The notes under the pieces are model-generated. The model ran no database searches, had not been told where the DNA came from, and was given only the letters and a program-made list of their open reading frames with translations. A stretch of 64,000 nt of DNA from Alcaligenaceae bacterium (GTDB lineage Bacteria > Pseudomonadota > Gammaproteobacteria > Burkholderiales > Burkholderiaceae_B), in contig JAUNUJ010000008.1 of the NCBI GenBank assembly GCA_030538235.1, forward strand, positions 1 to 64,000. The letters run 5' to 3'. Every line of letters begins with the position of its first letter. Positions within the stretch are counted from its first letter, which is position 1. The translations under genes and the position numbers were made by a program. Shown in pieces: positions 8,201 to 18,192 of this stretch.

Positions 8201-9320
8201 TTGACCCACCATTAATACTGCTAGAATTGTTTTTATCTTCTGCTTCAGTTGAAGCAAGGACTTGTTCACGAGCTTTTAGAGAGGCCTTGTCTTCGGGCAT
8301 TTGCTCCCACAGTTCTAAACCCTCTAAACTCCGATCAGAATCAACCGGATTTTCGTCATTGAGCTCCACAAATGCATCCCAAGCTTCGCTGCGCTCTTCT
8401 TGAACGCCAGCATCATACTCCGGCTCAAGCAATGGCTCAAAACCCGGTTGCTCATAAATCCCGGCTACCTGCGAGACCGACTCGCTCACCGATTCGGAGT
8501 CCACCTCTGCAATCTCGGCAGGTGACCATCGCTGCTTAACTACATCAACACCACTTGCTAAACTCGCATCATCCTCTTCAGGATAAATAATGGCTTCTGC
8601 AACGGTGGAAGTTGGTAATTTCTTGGTTATAGTCAGCTCAGGCTCAACCAGTCGGGTCGGCTCAAAAGCTGCGGATGGCACAACCGAGAACTCGGGCGCA
8701 GACATTGCTACAGCGGGAGCCTTTAATTGACTACTAAGTGTGTCTTGTTGAGAGGGAATCGGTGTTTTTGTTTCGATCTGTACCAACTCGGGACTAGCGA
8801 CCTCAGTTGTAGCACCTTCTGCAGTCTCTTCAACCGTCGTCACCCCTGCCGCAACGGCAGCAGAACTCTGAGTTGCTGTCGTTTTTGTTGCTATCGTCTT
8901 AGGAGCCTCTGTTAATGGCACTGAAGCTGCTTTTTTTGCTACTTCATCAAGCTTTAATTCCTCCAGATCTGGCAAAGGATTTAAAGTACCTTTTAGCTGC
9001 TTCTCAAGATCTTGTACCTCGGACTTAACCGTCTCGAGTGGATTGCTAAGATTTTTGATAGGATCGGTTATTGAGGTAATCTCGCCCTCAACAGATGACT
9101 TTACCTTAGTGACACTGGATGCCACTTCATCTTTGAATTTTTTGATGTCATCAACATGCATCTCACGCTCAATATCACTTTTAATATCGTTGACGTAACG
9201 TTGTGCACGACCCATCAACAAGCCTAGAGCTCTTGCCGTTTTAGGCAAGCGCTCAGGACCAATCACTATTAAAGCGACCAGTGCGATAACGACTATTTCG
9301 GAAAGACTCAGACCAAACAT
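8193..9320 (-). CDS. tatB: Sec-independent translocase subunit TatB with long C-terminal extension
   Basis: 375 residues, roughly twice the usual 130-180. The first 60 residues are canonical: FGLSLSEIVVIALVALIVIG membrane helix, the PERLPKTARALG hinge and an amphipathic helix. TatB works with TatC in signal-peptide recognition. From about residue 110 the chain becomes low-complexity, rich in Ala, Thr, Val, Pro and Glu, then strongly acidic up to the end (segments EEDDASLASG, EVDSESVSESVSQ, LEPEYDAGVQEE). The frame is open and coupled to tatC, so this is a real extension, not a fusion to a recognised domain. Confidence 0.93.
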   Translation of the reverse strand: MFGLSLSEIVVIALVALIVIGPERLPKTARALGLLMGRAQRYVNDIKSDIEREMHVDDIKKFKDEVASSVTKVKSSVEGEITSITDPIKNLSNPLETVKSEVQDLEKQLKGTLNPLPDLEELKLDEVAKKAASVPLTEAPKTIATKTTATQSSAAVAAGVTTVEETAEGATTEVASPELVQIETKTPIPSQQDTLSSQLKAPAVAMSAPEFSVVPSAAFEPTRLVEPELTITKKLPTSTVAEAIIYPEEDDASLASGVDVVKQRWSPAEIAEVDSESVSESVSQVAGIYEQPGFEPLLEPEYDAGVQEERSEAWDAFVELNDENPVDSDRSLEGLELWEQMPEDKASLKAREQVLASTEAEDKNNSSSINGGSNV

Positions 9321-9354
9321 ATTACCCTAGCACTACTTAATTACACATAAGTGC

Positions 9355-9612
9355 TTAAGCAGTAGGCTTATCCTTGTCCTTGACCTCTGTGAATTCAGCG
9401 TCTTGGACATTATTAACGTTAACTGCCTTAGTTTCTTCTGCACTAGCTCTTTGAGCGGTGGTATTTTCTTCTTCAGCTTCACCCATGCCCTTTTTGAAGC
9501 CCTTGACTGCTGTACCCAAGTCTTCGCCGACATTGCGCAATTTCTTGGTACCAAAAACCAAGGCAACCACAACTAGAACAATTAACCAATGCCAAATACT
9601 TAATGAACCCAT
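9355..9612 (-). CDS. tatA: Sec-independent translocase subunit TatA
   Basis: 85 residues. TatA oligomerises to form the translocation path for folded proteins. The single N-terminal membrane helix ([15 protein letters not shown]), the FGTKKLRN hinge and the amphipathic helix [13 protein letters not shown] are typical, followed by an acidic tail. A good ribosome site (AGGAG) precedes the ATG. It starts 80 bases after hisE, behind a small TGCTAT/ATAGCA hairpin; in other Burkholderiales tatABC likewise follows the his cluster. Confidence 0.96.
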   Translation of the reverse strand: MGSLSIWHWLIVLVVVALVFGTKKLRNVGEDLGTAVKGFKKGMGEAEEENTTAQRASAEETKAVNVNNVQDAEFTEVKDKDKPTA

Positions 9613-9691
9613 CTCGTTCTCCTAATGTGTTTTGCTATAAAAATAGCAGCTGTAAATTTTACATCCCTCTGGGGGCTAAAAGCATCAATGC

Positions 9692-10042
9692 CTATTCGGC
9701 ACGTGAGGCCTTTTCTACTAAACCGGACAATCCCTCACGTCGTGCTAATTCACTTAACACTTGTTCAGGTTTAACACCATAATAAGTTAAAGCGACTAGA
9801 CTATGGAACCATAAGTCAGCTGCTTCGTAAATAATTTTATCTTGATCCGCATCTTTGCAAGCCATAATCAATTCTGCACTTTCTTCGGCTACTTTTTTTA
9901 GAAAAGCCTCTTCACCCTTGTGGTAGAGTTTCGCCACATAAGAGCTAGCAGGGTCACCGCCATTGGCCGGCAGACGACTACTCAAGACCTGTTCTAAATG
10001 CTCTAGAATATCCTTTGAATCAAGCGCTTTTTGCTGTGACAT
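9692..10042 (-). CDS. hisE: Phosphoribosyl-ATP pyrophosphatase
   Basis: 116 residues. HisE removes pyrophosphate from phosphoribosyl-ATP, the second step of histidine synthesis. The MazG-like helical fold is recognised from [20 protein letters not shown], the acidic metal-binding [12 protein letters not shown], and [16 protein letters not shown]. It is a separate gene, not fused to hisI as in enterics. Twenty bases separate it from hisI; it ends the his part of the operon. Confidence 0.96.
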   Translation of the reverse strand: MSQQKALDSKDILEHLEQVLSSRLPANGGDPASSYVAKLYHKGEEAFLKKVAEESAELIMACKDADQDKIIYEAADLWFHSLVALTYYGVKPEQVLSELARREGLSGLVEKASRAE

Positions 10043-10061
10043 TTGAATTTGGTACCTTGAG

Positions 10062-10466
10062 TTATTGATCTGATTTATACATGACTTCCGGATCCACCAA
10101 CACCGGATCTACGTCTTGCCAGTATGCCTCACCACTATCGTCGGTACTTAAGAGCTTATAGAAACAGCTTTCGCGACCGGTATGACAAGCTACGCCGCCA
10201 ATCTGCTCGACCTTAAGCAAAATCACATCAGCATCACAATCCAGTAAAATCTGATGCACTGTCTGAGTATGGCCGGAGCTCTCACCCTTGCGCCAAAGCT
10301 TTTTGCGAGAGCGTGACCAATACACGCCGCGCTTGGTGGTGACTGTCTCTACTAAAGCTTCGTGGTTCATCCAAGCTACCATAAGCACACGATCAGTTTG
10401 CCAATCCTGCGCGATCACAGGTATCAAGCCCTGATCATTGAAGTTAACTTGTGTGATCCATTCCAT
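10062..10466 (-). CDS. hisI: Phosphoribosyl-AMP cyclohydrolase
   Basis: 134 residues. HisI opens the adenine ring of phosphoribosyl-AMP, the third step of histidine synthesis. Conserved features are [12 protein letters not shown], the block [11 protein letters not shown], the metal-binding aspartates in [12 protein letters not shown], and the zinc-site cysteines of [14 protein letters not shown]. The ATG directly follows the hisF stop codon with AGGA 9 bases upstream, so translation is coupled. Confidence 0.96.
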   Translation of the reverse strand: MEWITQVNFNDQGLIPVIAQDWQTDRVLMVAWMNHEALVETVTTKRGVYWSRSRKKLWRKGESSGHTQTVHQILLDCDADVILLKVEQIGGVACHTGRESCFYKLLSTDDSGEAYWQDVDPVLVDPEVMYKSDQ

Positions 10467-11270
10467 TTAAGTCATCCTAACTGCTATGCCTTGAGCCTGC
10501 ATGAACTGCTTGCACTCTTCAATTGTGTAATCACCGAAGTGAAAAATACTTGCCGCCAACACAGCGTCTGCTCCACCGATGGTCACGCCATCAGCCATAT
10601 GCTGTAAATTACCGACACCGCCGGAAGCAGTCACCGGAACTGACACTGCGTCACTGACTGCACGAGTCAATTCTAAATCAAAACCGTCTTTAGTGCCGTC
10701 TCTGTCCATGCTTGTGACTAAAAGCTCACCAGCGCCGTTATGGGCCATTTTGCGAGCCCACTCAACAACATCAATGCCGCTACCCTGGCGACCACCGTGA
10801 GAGTATACCTCCCAACGCAAGGGCTCACCCTCCGCATTAACTCGGCGTGCATCTATGGCCACCACAATACGCTCTGACCCGAAACGCTCTGCTGCCTCTC
10901 TGATTAAATCAGGGTTAGCGATAGCAGCACTACCGATCGAAACCTTAGACACTCCGACCTCAACAAGACGTTGAATGTCATCGAGTCCACGCACACCGCC
11001 ACCTACCGTCAAGGGGATAGTGATAGCCGCTACGGTTTGTTCAATGATCGGTAAAATCAAATCACGATCGTCGCTAGTTGCTGTGATGTCTAAAAAAGTC
11101 AGCTCGTCGGCTCCCTGTTCACAATAGCGCTTAGCTATCTCAACCGGATCGCCGGCATCACGTAAGCCGACAAAATTTACACCCTTGACAACACGACCAC
11201 CATTGACATCTAAGCACGGGATGATTCGCTTATACGAATTAGATTGTTGGTTAATTTGGTCGTTTTGCAT
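10467..11270 (-). CDS. hisF: Imidazole glycerol phosphate synthase, cyclase subunit HisF
   Basis: 267 residues. HisF is the beta-barrel subunit that condenses PRFAR with ammonia to make imidazole glycerol phosphate and AICAR. The catalytic aspartates are in [17 protein letters not shown] and [13 protein letters not shown], with the phosphate loops GGGVR and TASGGVG. The N-terminus is about ten residues longer than usual. The start overlaps the hisA stop by one base (TAATG) with GAGGAA upstream. HisF needs ammonia from the glutaminase HisH, whose gene is not in this cluster. Confidence 0.96.
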   Translation of the reverse strand: MQNDQINQQSNSYKRIIPCLDVNGGRVVKGVNFVGLRDAGDPVEIAKRYCEQGADELTFLDITATSDDRDLILPIIEQTVAAITIPLTVGGGVRGLDDIQRLVEVGVSKVSIGSAAIANPDLIREAAERFGSERIVVAIDARRVNAEGEPLRWEVYSHGGRQGSGIDVVEWARKMAHNGAGELLVTSMDRDGTKDGFDLELTRAVSDAVSVPVTASGGVGNLQHMADGVTIGGADAVLAASIFHFGDYTIEECKQFMQAQGIAVRMT

Positions 11271-12022
11271 TATTCCTCTATCTCTTCAAAATAGTCCTCA
11301 ACATAATCGAGGGCCTCTTCAAAATCCAATGTGCCTTCGTAAATACTACGGCCTAGGATAACTCCGTCAATACCTTCATCTGCCACATCGCAAAGTGCTT
11401 CAATATCTCGTAAATCAGTCACTCCGCCTGAGGCGATTACCGGGATTCTGGTCGCATGAGCCAGCCGCACGGTGGCTTCGATATTGACACCGCTTAACAT
11501 GCCGTCGCGGCCAATATCAGTATAAATAATAGACTCCACACCGAAGTCTTCGAATCGCTTAGCCATTTCGATAACATCGTTTTTAGTTACCTTGGCCCAG
11601 CCGTCGGTAGCGACCTTACCGTCTTTAGCATCAAGACCGACAATAATGTGACCGCTAAAGGCACTACAAGCGTCCTGCAAAAAACCAGGGTCTTTAACTG
11701 CAGCGGTACCAATAATGACATAGTCTATGCCACTATCTAAGTAATGCTCAATAGTCGCCATATCGCGAATACCGCCACCAATTTGTACCGGAATTTCGCG
11801 ATCGATGGCTTTAAGAATATCTTCAATAGCGGCCTGGTTTTTAGGGCGTCCAGCAAAAGCGCCGTTGAGGTCGACCAAATGCAGGCGCTCTGCGCCTTTT
11901 TTTAGCCAAGCTTCAGCAACTGTGCCGGGATTATCAGAAAAAATTGTGGTGTCGTTAAGATCACCCTGTCTGAGGCGAACACATTGTCCGTCTTTTAAGT
12001 CGATGGCTGGGATCAGCAGCAT
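11270..12022 (-). CDS. hisA: ProFAR isomerase HisA
   Basis: 250 residues from the ATG at 12022, which gives the family N-terminus [20 protein letters not shown]. The frame continues to a TTG at 12088 without homology. HisA is a (beta-alpha)8 barrel that isomerises ProFAR to PRFAR. The catalytic aspartates are Asp8 (PAIDL) and the Asp in [10 protein letters not shown], with GGGIR and ASGGV phosphate loops. The hisH gene that normally precedes hisA is absent; hisA starts a second transcription unit behind the hisB terminator. Confidence 0.95.
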   Translation of the reverse strand: MLLIPAIDLKDGQCVRLRQGDLNDTTIFSDNPGTVAEAWLKKGAERLHLVDLNGAFAGRPKNQAAIEDILKAIDREIPVQIGGGIRDMATIEHYLDSGIDYVIIGTAAVKDPGFLQDACSAFSGHIIVGLDAKDGKVATDGWAKVTKNDVIEMAKRFEDFGVESIIYTDIGRDGMLSGVNIEATVRLAHATRIPVIASGGVTDLRDIEALCDVADEGIDGVILGRSIYEGTLDFEEALDYVEDYFEEIEE

Positions 12023-12231
12023 GATATTACAGAATAAATAATTTAAATTTAAATCAAATGGCAATGGATTTGATCCATCACCCCGCAAATAGTATTTATA
12101 CCTTATTTTAGCTGCTTTGCACTAATAATACCGGTCATAAATACAATTAAATTGTCAGCTCAACAAAATCCGAAGAAAATTGTCGCCCAAAGCCCACGTC
12201 TTATCATCAACAACATAGCTGTCTACAGACA

Positions 12232-12260
12232 AATTGAGGCTCTATAAAAGAGCCTCAATT
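12232..12260 (-). terminator. Hairpin after hisB, splitting the his cluster
   Basis: Eleven-base-pair perfect stem (AATTGAGGCTC at 12232-12242 with GAGCCTCAATT at 12250-12260) and a 7-base loop. It lies just below the hisB stop. The U-tract is short, so the strength is uncertain. The remaining 12023-12231 stretch holds no gene and no recognisable hisH remnant. Confidence 0.7.
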
Positions 12261-12283
12261 CTACGGACAATGACGCTTTACGC

Positions 12284-12871
12284 TTAGAGCACACCCTTAG
12301 TGGAAGGAATCACACCGACCATGCGAGGGTCCTCAGCCAAGGCCATGCGCAAAGCACGACCAAAGGCTTTAAATACTGTCTCAGCCTGGTGGTGCGAGTT
12401 AATACCCTTGAGGTTATCGATATGCAAGGTTACCGCAGCATGATTGACGAAACCCTGGAAAAACTCCTGAAACAAATCCACATCAAAACGACCAATCAAG
12501 GAACGAGTGAAAGGAATGTTGTAATACAAGCCCGGACGACCCGAAAAATCAATAACCACACGTGACAATGACTCATCTAGTGGCACATAAGAGTGACCGT
12601 AACGAACGATACCCTTTTTATCGCCAACCGCCTTAGCAAATGCTTGGCCTAAAGTAATACCGACATCCTCTACAGAGTGGTGATCATCAATATAAGTATC
12701 ACCATCGCAATGTATTTCAAGATCGATTAAGCCGTGACGAGCGATTTGATCAAGCATATGATCTAAAAACGGCACGCCCGTATTAATATCTTGTTTACCA
12801 GTACCATCTAAATTGATCGCTACGCGGATCTTCGTCTCCTGGGTATCACGACTAACTTCAGCAGTACGCAT
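12284..12871 (-). CDS. hisB: Imidazoleglycerol-phosphate dehydratase
   Basis: 195 residues, the monofunctional dehydratase without the phosphatase domain found in enterics. It dehydrates imidazole glycerol phosphate to imidazole acetol phosphate. Metal-binding histidine blocks are plain: [37 protein letters not shown] and [14 protein letters not shown]. It lies 23 bases after hisD with no hisC in between. HisC would use its product, so that aminotransferase must be encoded elsewhere. Confidence 0.97.
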   Translation of the reverse strand: MRTAEVSRDTQETKIRVAINLDGTGKQDINTGVPFLDHMLDQIARHGLIDLEIHCDGDTYIDDHHSVEDVGITLGQAFAKAVGDKKGIVRYGHSYVPLDESLSRVVIDFSGRPGLYYNIPFTRSLIGRFDVDLFQEFFQGFVNHAAVTLHIDNLKGINSHHQAETVFKAFGRALRMALAEDPRMVGVIPSTKGVL

Positions 12872-12894
12872 TAAATTTTTCCTTAAAAAATAAA

Positions 12895-14196
12895 TTAATT
12901 CTTATAACGATATTCGGCACTTCTAGCATGTGCCTGTAAGCCTTCGCCATAGGCTAATGTGCTGGCAATTTGCCCTAATGTAGCAGCTGCGGTCTTTGAT
13001 ACGGTTATCAAACTTGAGCGCTTCTGGAAATCATAAACACCTAGCGGTGATGAAAAGCGTGCCGTACGCGACGTCGGTAACACGTGGTTAGGACCGGCGC
13101 AGTAATCACCTAAAGACTCTGAGCTATAGGGGCCAATAAAAATCGCACCTGCATGGCGAATTTTATCTACTAATGGCTGTGCATCTTCAACCGAAATCTC
13201 CAAGTGCTCAGCAGCCACAAAATTCGCAATCTCACAGGCTTCATCGAGGTCTTTTACTAAAATCAACGCACCGCGATTAGATAAGCTAGTGGAGATAATA
13301 TCTTGACGCGGCATTTGCGGCAATTGTCTCTTGATTGACGCTTCAACCGCTTCAAGATACTCAGCATCAGGACATAACAGAATAGCTTGGGCTAATTCAT
13401 CGTGCTCGGCCTGAGAAAATAAGTCCATAGCAATCCAGTCGGCCGGGGTCTTACCATCACAAATAATCAAAATTTCACTAGGACCGGCAATCATATCAAT
13501 GCCCACCACGCCGAACACGCGACGCTTAGCCTCAGCGACATAGGCATTGCCAGGGCCGACGATTTTATCGACCTGAGCAATACTCTCGGTACCGTAAGCC
13601 AAAGCAGCCACAGCCTGAGCACCACCAATGGTTAAGACACGATCCACGCCGGCCACAGCAGCCGCTGCTAAAACCAAGGGGTTATGCTCACCACCCGGGG
13701 TCGGCGTCACCATCACCACTTCCTGCACACCGGCTACTTTGGCAGGCACTGCATTCATCAAAACGGATGAAGGATAAGCTGCTTTGCCACCGGGCACATA
13801 AAGACCAACCCGATCCATCGGGGTAATTTTGACCCCTAAGACCGTACCGTCTTCCTCTTCGTAAGTCCAGCCCTCAGTCTGCTGACGCTCATGATAGGCA
13901 CGAATACGCTCAGCAGCCCTAATTAGAGCCTCACGTTGCTCGGTCGGCAAGGAGGCTAAAGCTGCCTGGCAATCTGCTTGAGAAACCTCAAGCTCGGTCA
14001 TGCTTTGAGCCTGTACGCCGTCAAACTTACGGCTATACTCGACAACAGCCGCATCGCCGCGCTGGCGCACGTCTGCTAATATTTCACTAACTGCGGACTC
14101 AATCTGCGAGTCCTGAGTTTCATCGAAGGCTAATAAGCGAGCCAATTGCTCGGCAAAGCCCTGATCCTTTGAATCTAAACGATTAATTACTGACAT
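12895..14196 (-). CDS. hisD: Histidinol dehydrogenase
   Basis: 433 residues. HisD carries out the last two oxidations from histidinol to histidine with NAD and zinc. The family signature is [15 protein letters not shown], with zinc and catalytic residues in [17 protein letters not shown], the catalytic Glu-His pair in VAAEHLEI, and the His of GPNHVLPT. Normal length. It begins 2 bases after hisG and is followed directly by hisB. Confidence 0.97.
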   Translation of the reverse strand: MSVINRLDSKDQGFAEQLARLLAFDETQDSQIESAVSEILADVRQRGDAAVVEYSRKFDGVQAQSMTELEVSQADCQAALASLPTEQREALIRAAERIRAYHERQQTEGWTYEEEDGTVLGVKITPMDRVGLYVPGGKAAYPSSVLMNAVPAKVAGVQEVVMVTPTPGGEHNPLVLAAAAVAGVDRVLTIGGAQAVAALAYGTESIAQVDKIVGPGNAYVAEAKRRVFGVVGIDMIAGPSEILIICDGKTPADWIAMDLFSQAEHDELAQAILLCPDAEYLEAVEASIKRQLPQMPRQDIISTSLSNRGALILVKDLDEACEIANFVAAEHLEISVEDAQPLVDKIRHAGAIFIGPYSSESLGDYCAGPNHVLPTSRTARFSSPLGVYDFQKRSSLITVSKTAAATLGQIASTLAYGEGLQAHARSAEYRYKN

Positions 14197-14198
14197 AA

Positions 14199-14852
14199 TT
14201 ATTCCAGTGCAGCCTTTTCGAATGCATCAAGAAAAGGTTGCAAGCTTTTACCGCGAGTCTTTAGAGCCGCCTGATTCACAATCAAACGCGAAGAGACCGG
14301 CATGACATCCTCGACATCAATTAAGTTATTGGCACGTAAGGTACCACCCGTGGACACCACGTCCACAATCGCATCGGCAAGCCCGGTTAAAGGAGCCAAC
14401 TCCATTGAGCCGTATAACTTAATTATATCAACGTGTACGCCCTTTTTAGCGAAGTGCTCACGGGTTATGTTGACATACTTAGTCGCTACTTTTAGGCGAC
14501 TGCCCTGGCGCACCGCTTTTTCATAATCAAAACCTTGACGTACGGCCACTGCTAGACGGCATTTGGCAATATTCAGATCAATGGGTTGATACAAACCGCC
14601 CGCATGGTCCTGACTGTATTCGTAAAGAATATCCAAACCGGCCACACCGAAATCCGCCGCTCCGTATTGTACGTAGGTTGGCACATCCGAAGCTCGCACA
14701 ATTAATATCTGTAAATTAGGATCACTGGTCGGCAAAATCAGCTTACGCGATGTGCTCGGGTTTTCTGTCACTTCAATACCTACTGCCGCCAAGAGCGGCA
14801 AGGTATCATCAAAAATACGTCCTTTTGAGAGGGCAAGCGTGAGCTTATCCAT
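14199..14852 (-). CDS. hisG: ATP phosphoribosyltransferase, short form HisG
   Basis: 217 residues. HisG starts histidine synthesis by joining ATP and PRPP. This is the short form that lacks the C-terminal ACT-like feedback domain (long forms are near 300 residues), so by family knowledge it needs the regulatory partner HisZ, which is not in the window. Seen: [10 protein letters not shown] opening, [10 protein letters not shown], and the PRPP-binding block [19 protein letters not shown]. It is 2 bases downstream of murA, the usual Burkholderiales order. Confidence 0.96.
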   Translation of the reverse strand: MDKLTLALSKGRIFDDTLPLLAAVGIEVTENPSTSRKLILPTSDPNLQILIVRASDVPTYVQYGAADFGVAGLDILYEYSQDHAGGLYQPIDLNIAKCRLAVAVRQGFDYEKAVRQGSRLKVATKYVNITREHFAKKGVHVDIIKLYGSMELAPLTGLADAIVDVVSTGGTLRANNLIDVEDVMPVSSRLIVNQAALKTRGKSLQPFLDAFEKAALE

Positions 14853-14854
14853 GC

Positions 14855-16114
14855 TTAATCTATCCTTTGAATATTGGCACCAACGGCACTGAGCTTTTCT
14901 TCCATATTGACATAACCGCGGTCAAGGTGATAAATACGGTCAATCATCGTCTCACCCTCGGCCACTAGCCCGGCAATGACTAAGCTGGCAGAAGCACGAA
15001 GATCAGTGGCCATCACGATGGCTCCCGAGAGCTTTTCAACCCCATTAATCACAGCAGTAGGGCCATCAAGCAGAATATCGGCATTGAGTCGCAATAGTTC
15101 GGAAACGTGCATAAAGCGATTTTCGAAGATATTTTCTACAATCACACCAGTACCCTCAGCGATTATATTCATCGCCATCATCTGTGCTTGCATATCGGTA
15201 GGGAAACCGGGATGCTCAGCCGTACGGAAACTGACCGCCTTAGGTCTTTTGGTCATTTTAGCGCGAATCTGATCCTCACCGAGCTCGATTTGCAAACCAG
15301 CTTCTTCTAGTTTATCTAACGTAGCTCCCATAGTCTCGGGATTGACATTGCGCAAGAGCAATTCGCCACCCGTCGCAGCCACAGCACATAAAAAAGTACC
15401 TGCTTCGATGCGATCAGAAATAATGGCATAATCGGTGCCGTGCAGGCGCTCCACACCTTCAATTTCGATTCTGTCGGTCCCATGACCACTAATTTTGGCG
15501 CCCATGGAAATAAGAATATTGGCCAAATCTACGACTTCCGGTTCGCGCGCGGCATTTTCCAAAATAGTCACGCCCTTGGCCAAAGCGGCACTCATCAAAA
15601 ATTGCTCAGTGCCGCCAACAGTCACCATATCAGTACGAATCGAACCACCGACCAAGCCGTCCTGAGCAACCTCACCATAGACATAGCCATGCTCGACCTG
15701 AAGATGAGCTCCTAGCTCCTTTAAACCCTTAAGGTGTTGGTCCACAGGCCGCGAACCAATCGCACAACCACCCGGCAAACTGACTTTGGCTTGTCCGATA
15801 CGCGCTAACAAAGGACCCAACACCAGAATAGAAGCACGCATTGTGCTGACTAACTCATACGGCGCTTCGTGAGATCTCACTTCACGCGTCTGTAAACGCA
15901 GTACATCCTCAGCTAACCACTCGGATTCGACGCCCAGTTGCTCTAACACCGCAATCATGGTTTCTACGTCTTTTAGACGTGGAATATTGCGCAAGATAAC
16001 CGGCTCTTCAGTCAATAAAGTCGTGCATAAAATTGGCAGAGCGGCATTTTTAGCACCAGAAATAACTACTTCACCCTGCAACGGTTTACCACCGACAATC
16101 TTAAGTTTAGCCAT
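14855..16114 (-). CDS. murA: UDP-N-acetylglucosamine 1-carboxyvinyltransferase
   Basis: 419 residues from the ATG at 16114, which overlaps the ibaG stop by eight bases; the TTG three codons earlier is less likely. MurA transfers enolpyruvate to UDP-GlcNAc, the first committed step of peptidoglycan synthesis, and is the fosfomycin target. Seen: [20 protein letters not shown] with the catalytic Lys-Asn, [19 protein letters not shown] with the active-site Cys, [12 protein letters not shown] and the [14 protein letters not shown] ending. Neighbours ibaG and hisG are as in relatives. Confidence 0.97.
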   Translation of the reverse strand: MAKLKIVGGKPLQGEVVISGAKNAALPILCTTLLTEEPVILRNIPRLKDVETMIAVLEQLGVESEWLAEDVLRLQTREVRSHEAPYELVSTMRASILVLGPLLARIGQAKVSLPGGCAIGSRPVDQHLKGLKELGAHLQVEHGYVYGEVAQDGLVGGSIRTDMVTVGGTEQFLMSAALAKGVTILENAAREPEVVDLANILISMGAKISGHGTDRIEIEGVERLHGTDYAIISDRIEAGTFLCAVAATGGELLLRNVNPETMGATLDKLEEAGLQIELGEDQIRAKMTKRPKAVSFRTAEHPGFPTDMQAQMMAMNIIAEGTGVIVENIFENRFMHVSELLRLNADILLDGPTAVINGVEKLSGAIVMATDLRASASLVIAGLVAEGETMIDRIYHLDRGYVNMEEKLSAVGANIQRID

Positions 16115-16349
16115 TGTTTGCAAACTCTTCGGGGGTTAAAGTCTTCATCGATAAAGCGTGAATTTCTTGCTTCATGCGATCGCCCAGAGCCGCATAAACC
16201 AATTGATGGCGCTGAATCGGACGCTTACCAGCGAATTCATTACTGACAATAACCGCTTCAAAATGCGAACCATCACCGACCACATGCACGTGCTCACAGG
16301 CCAAATTGCTCTGGATATATTCTTTGATCTGTTCAGGTGTAGGTAACAT
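16107..16349 (-). CDS. ibaG: BolA/IbaG family protein
   Basis: 80 residues. BolA-type proteins bind monothiol glutaredoxins through a shared [2Fe-2S] cluster and take part in iron-sulfur handling and acid stress. The invariant region is [32 protein letters not shown] with the conserved His, and the end [13 protein letters not shown] matches IbaG (YrbA). The location next to murA and the mla genes is that of ibaG in E. coli too. Coupled to murA. Confidence 0.93.
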   Translation of the reverse strand: MLPTPEQIKEYIQSNLACEHVHVVGDGSHFEAVIVSNEFAGKRPIQRHQLVYAALGDRMKQEIHALSMKTLTPEEFANNG

Positions 16350-16371
16350 AGTGATAAAACCCTTAAAAAAT

Positions 16372-17247
16372 TTAATTTCTCAGCTTATAACCACTCACAA
16401 TTAAACGTAAAGCGATTAGAGAAATAATAACAAAAACACCACCCACTACAGCAAGACTTATCCAAGGAGAAGTATCAGCCACCCCAAAGAAGCCATAACG
16501 CATCCCGTCAATCATATAAAAGATCGGATTCCACTGAGATACGGCTTGCCAAAATGGCGGTAATGAGTGAATCGAATAGAACACACCCGATAAAAAACTG
16601 GCAGGCATGATTAGGAAGTTTTGGAATAATGCCAACTGGTCAAACTTTTCTGACCACAAACCGGCAATTAATCCTAAAGTAGACATAATACCGCAAGCCA
16701 GTACCGCAAAGACTAATACCCACAGAATATTATAAGGAAGCACCACTCTAAATAACATGGCGAACAACCACAAACAGATCCCGACCATTAAGCCGCGGAC
16801 AATACCACCCAGCACATAAGCACCGTAAAGCTCATAGGCAGACATGGGTGGCAATAAAATAAACACTAGATTGCCGGTTATTCTACTTTGAACTAGCGAG
16901 GAAGAGGCGTTGGCGAAGGCATTTTGTTGCATGCTCATCATGATTAAACCCGGAATTAGGAAGGACACATAATCAATGGCCACACTTGAGCCGGGATAAC
17001 TCTGAACACGTCCCTCCAGCACATGCGAGAAGACCAGCAAATACAGCACCGATGTTAAAACCGGCGCCAAAATAGTTTGTATAGCGACTCGCCAAAAGCG
17101 CATCACCTCTTTGGATAATAAGGCCGGAAAACCGGAACCAAAATCCTGATTATTGCGCAATCTCTGATAAGCCTGACTCCCTAAGCCGTCATCGGTAACG
17201 ACAGGAGTTAATGGTTGTTGTTCTTGATTAATCATAACTCTACTCAT
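16372..17247 (-). CDS. ABC-2 type exporter permease (YadH-like)
   Basis: 291 residues with about six membrane helices, a cytoplasmic N-terminus of some 45 residues (GFPALLSKEVMRFWRVAIQT) and the ABC-2 signature region (NPIFYMIDGMRYGFFGV). It is the membrane half of an exporter with the ATPase encoded just upstream, whose stop codon it overlaps by eight bases. Substrate unknown. The E. coli homologue is YadH, and this pair is a constant neighbour of mla-murA-his in Burkholderiales. Confidence 0.88.
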   Translation of the reverse strand: MSRVMINQEQQPLTPVVTDDGLGSQAYQRLRNNQDFGSGFPALLSKEVMRFWRVAIQTILAPVLTSVLYLLVFSHVLEGRVQSYPGSSVAIDYVSFLIPGLIMMSMQQNAFANASSSLVQSRITGNLVFILLPPMSAYELYGAYVLGGIVRGLMVGICLWLFAMLFRVVLPYNILWVLVFAVLACGIMSTLGLIAGLWSEKFDQLALFQNFLIMPASFLSGVFYSIHSLPPFWQAVSQWNPIFYMIDGMRYGFFGVADTSPWISLAVVGGVFVIISLIALRLIVSGYKLRN

Positions 17248-18034
17248 GCGACACAGGTTGCGGTGTGGTGTACATCGCGCGGGTGAATGCAGCCTCTAAA
17301 TTCGAACCGCCATAATGCGCCATAATGCCCTCGGTCGTATCTAAGGCGATTAATTTTCCTCGTTTTAAGAAGGCCAGACGATTGCACATCGACTCAGCCT
17401 CTTCCAGATAATGGGTAGTCAGCAACACGGTATGACCTTTTTTGTTTAACCTTGAAATAAACTCCCACAAACCTCGTCTAAGATCAACGTCAACACCCGC
17501 GGTCGGCTCATCCAAGATAATCACCGGTGGACAGTGCACCAAAGCCTGAGCAACTAACACGCGACGCTTCATACCACCGGACAAGGCGCGCATATTTTCT
17601 TCGGCCTTATCGGTCAAACCTAAATTAGCAAGCACCTCATCGATCCAGTCATCGTTATTTTTTATGCCAAAATAACCTGATTGCAACCGCAAGGTTTCTC
17701 GCACGGTAAAAAAGGGATCATAAACCAGCTCTTGAGGAACCACACCAAGTGCTCGTCGAGCCTCACGATACTGATCCTGAACGTCGTAACCCATGACCTT
17801 GGCACGACCGGAACTGGCTTTTGCTAAACCAGCAAGCACCGAAATCAGGGTGGTTTTACCGGCACCGTTTGGGCCAAGTAAGCCAAAGAATTCCCCTTGC
17901 TCTACTTCAAAAGAAACATCTTGAAGCGCTTGGAATCCATCAACGTCACCATCGCTGCCAAACAGACGGCGCCACATCGAGGTGTCTTTTTCATAGATTT
18001 TTGAAACAGTCTCGAATTGAATTGCACTAGACAT
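17240..18034 (-). CDS. ABC exporter ATPase (YadG-like)
   Basis: 264 residues. Walker A is GPNGAGKTTLIS, the Q-loop region VPQELVYDPFF, the signature ALSGGMKRRVLVAQAL, Walker B VIILDEPTAGVD and the switch His in LLTTHYLEEAE, so all catalytic parts are intact. It pairs with the permease downstream, which starts within its last codons. The domain type is that of CcmA/NodI/drug exporters; the transported compound cannot be told. Confidence 0.9.
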   Translation of the reverse strand: MSSAIQFETVSKIYEKDTSMWRRLFGSDGDVDGFQALQDVSFEVEQGEFFGLLGPNGAGKTTLISVLAGLAKASSGRAKVMGYDVQDQYREARRALGVVPQELVYDPFFTVRETLRLQSGYFGIKNNDDWIDEVLANLGLTDKAEENMRALSGGMKRRVLVAQALVHCPPVIILDEPTAGVDVDLRRGLWEFISRLNKKGHTVLLTTHYLEEAESMCNRLAFLKRGKLIALDTTEGIMAHYGGSNLEAAFTRAMYTTPQPVSHE

Positions 18035-18072
18035 AATTTTTTAATTGATTTTTAAGATTCTTATAACGTAAG

Positions 18073-18107
18073 AAGTGAGACTAAGCTATTTTAGCCTAAT
18101 CTCACTT
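18073..18107 (-). terminator. Hairpin after mlaC
   Basis: AAGTGAGA (18073-18080) pairs with TCTCACTT (18100-18107), and the inner part also pairs (GCT with AGC). Between mlaC and the ABC ATPase there is only this hairpin and no mlaB-type gene. Confidence 0.65.
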
Positions 18108-18192
18108 TAAATTATTTGACTGCCTTTGGGGCTAGTGTCAAAGTCGCTCTGATAACACCCCGGAGCTTAAAACCTTTTTAGTGGAACCACTA

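Noticed and set aside
12089-12231. Possible remnant of hisH between hisB and hisA
   Set aside because: All minus-strand frames are broken within short distance and none shows the class I glutaminase motifs or the C-terminal HPE region of HisH.
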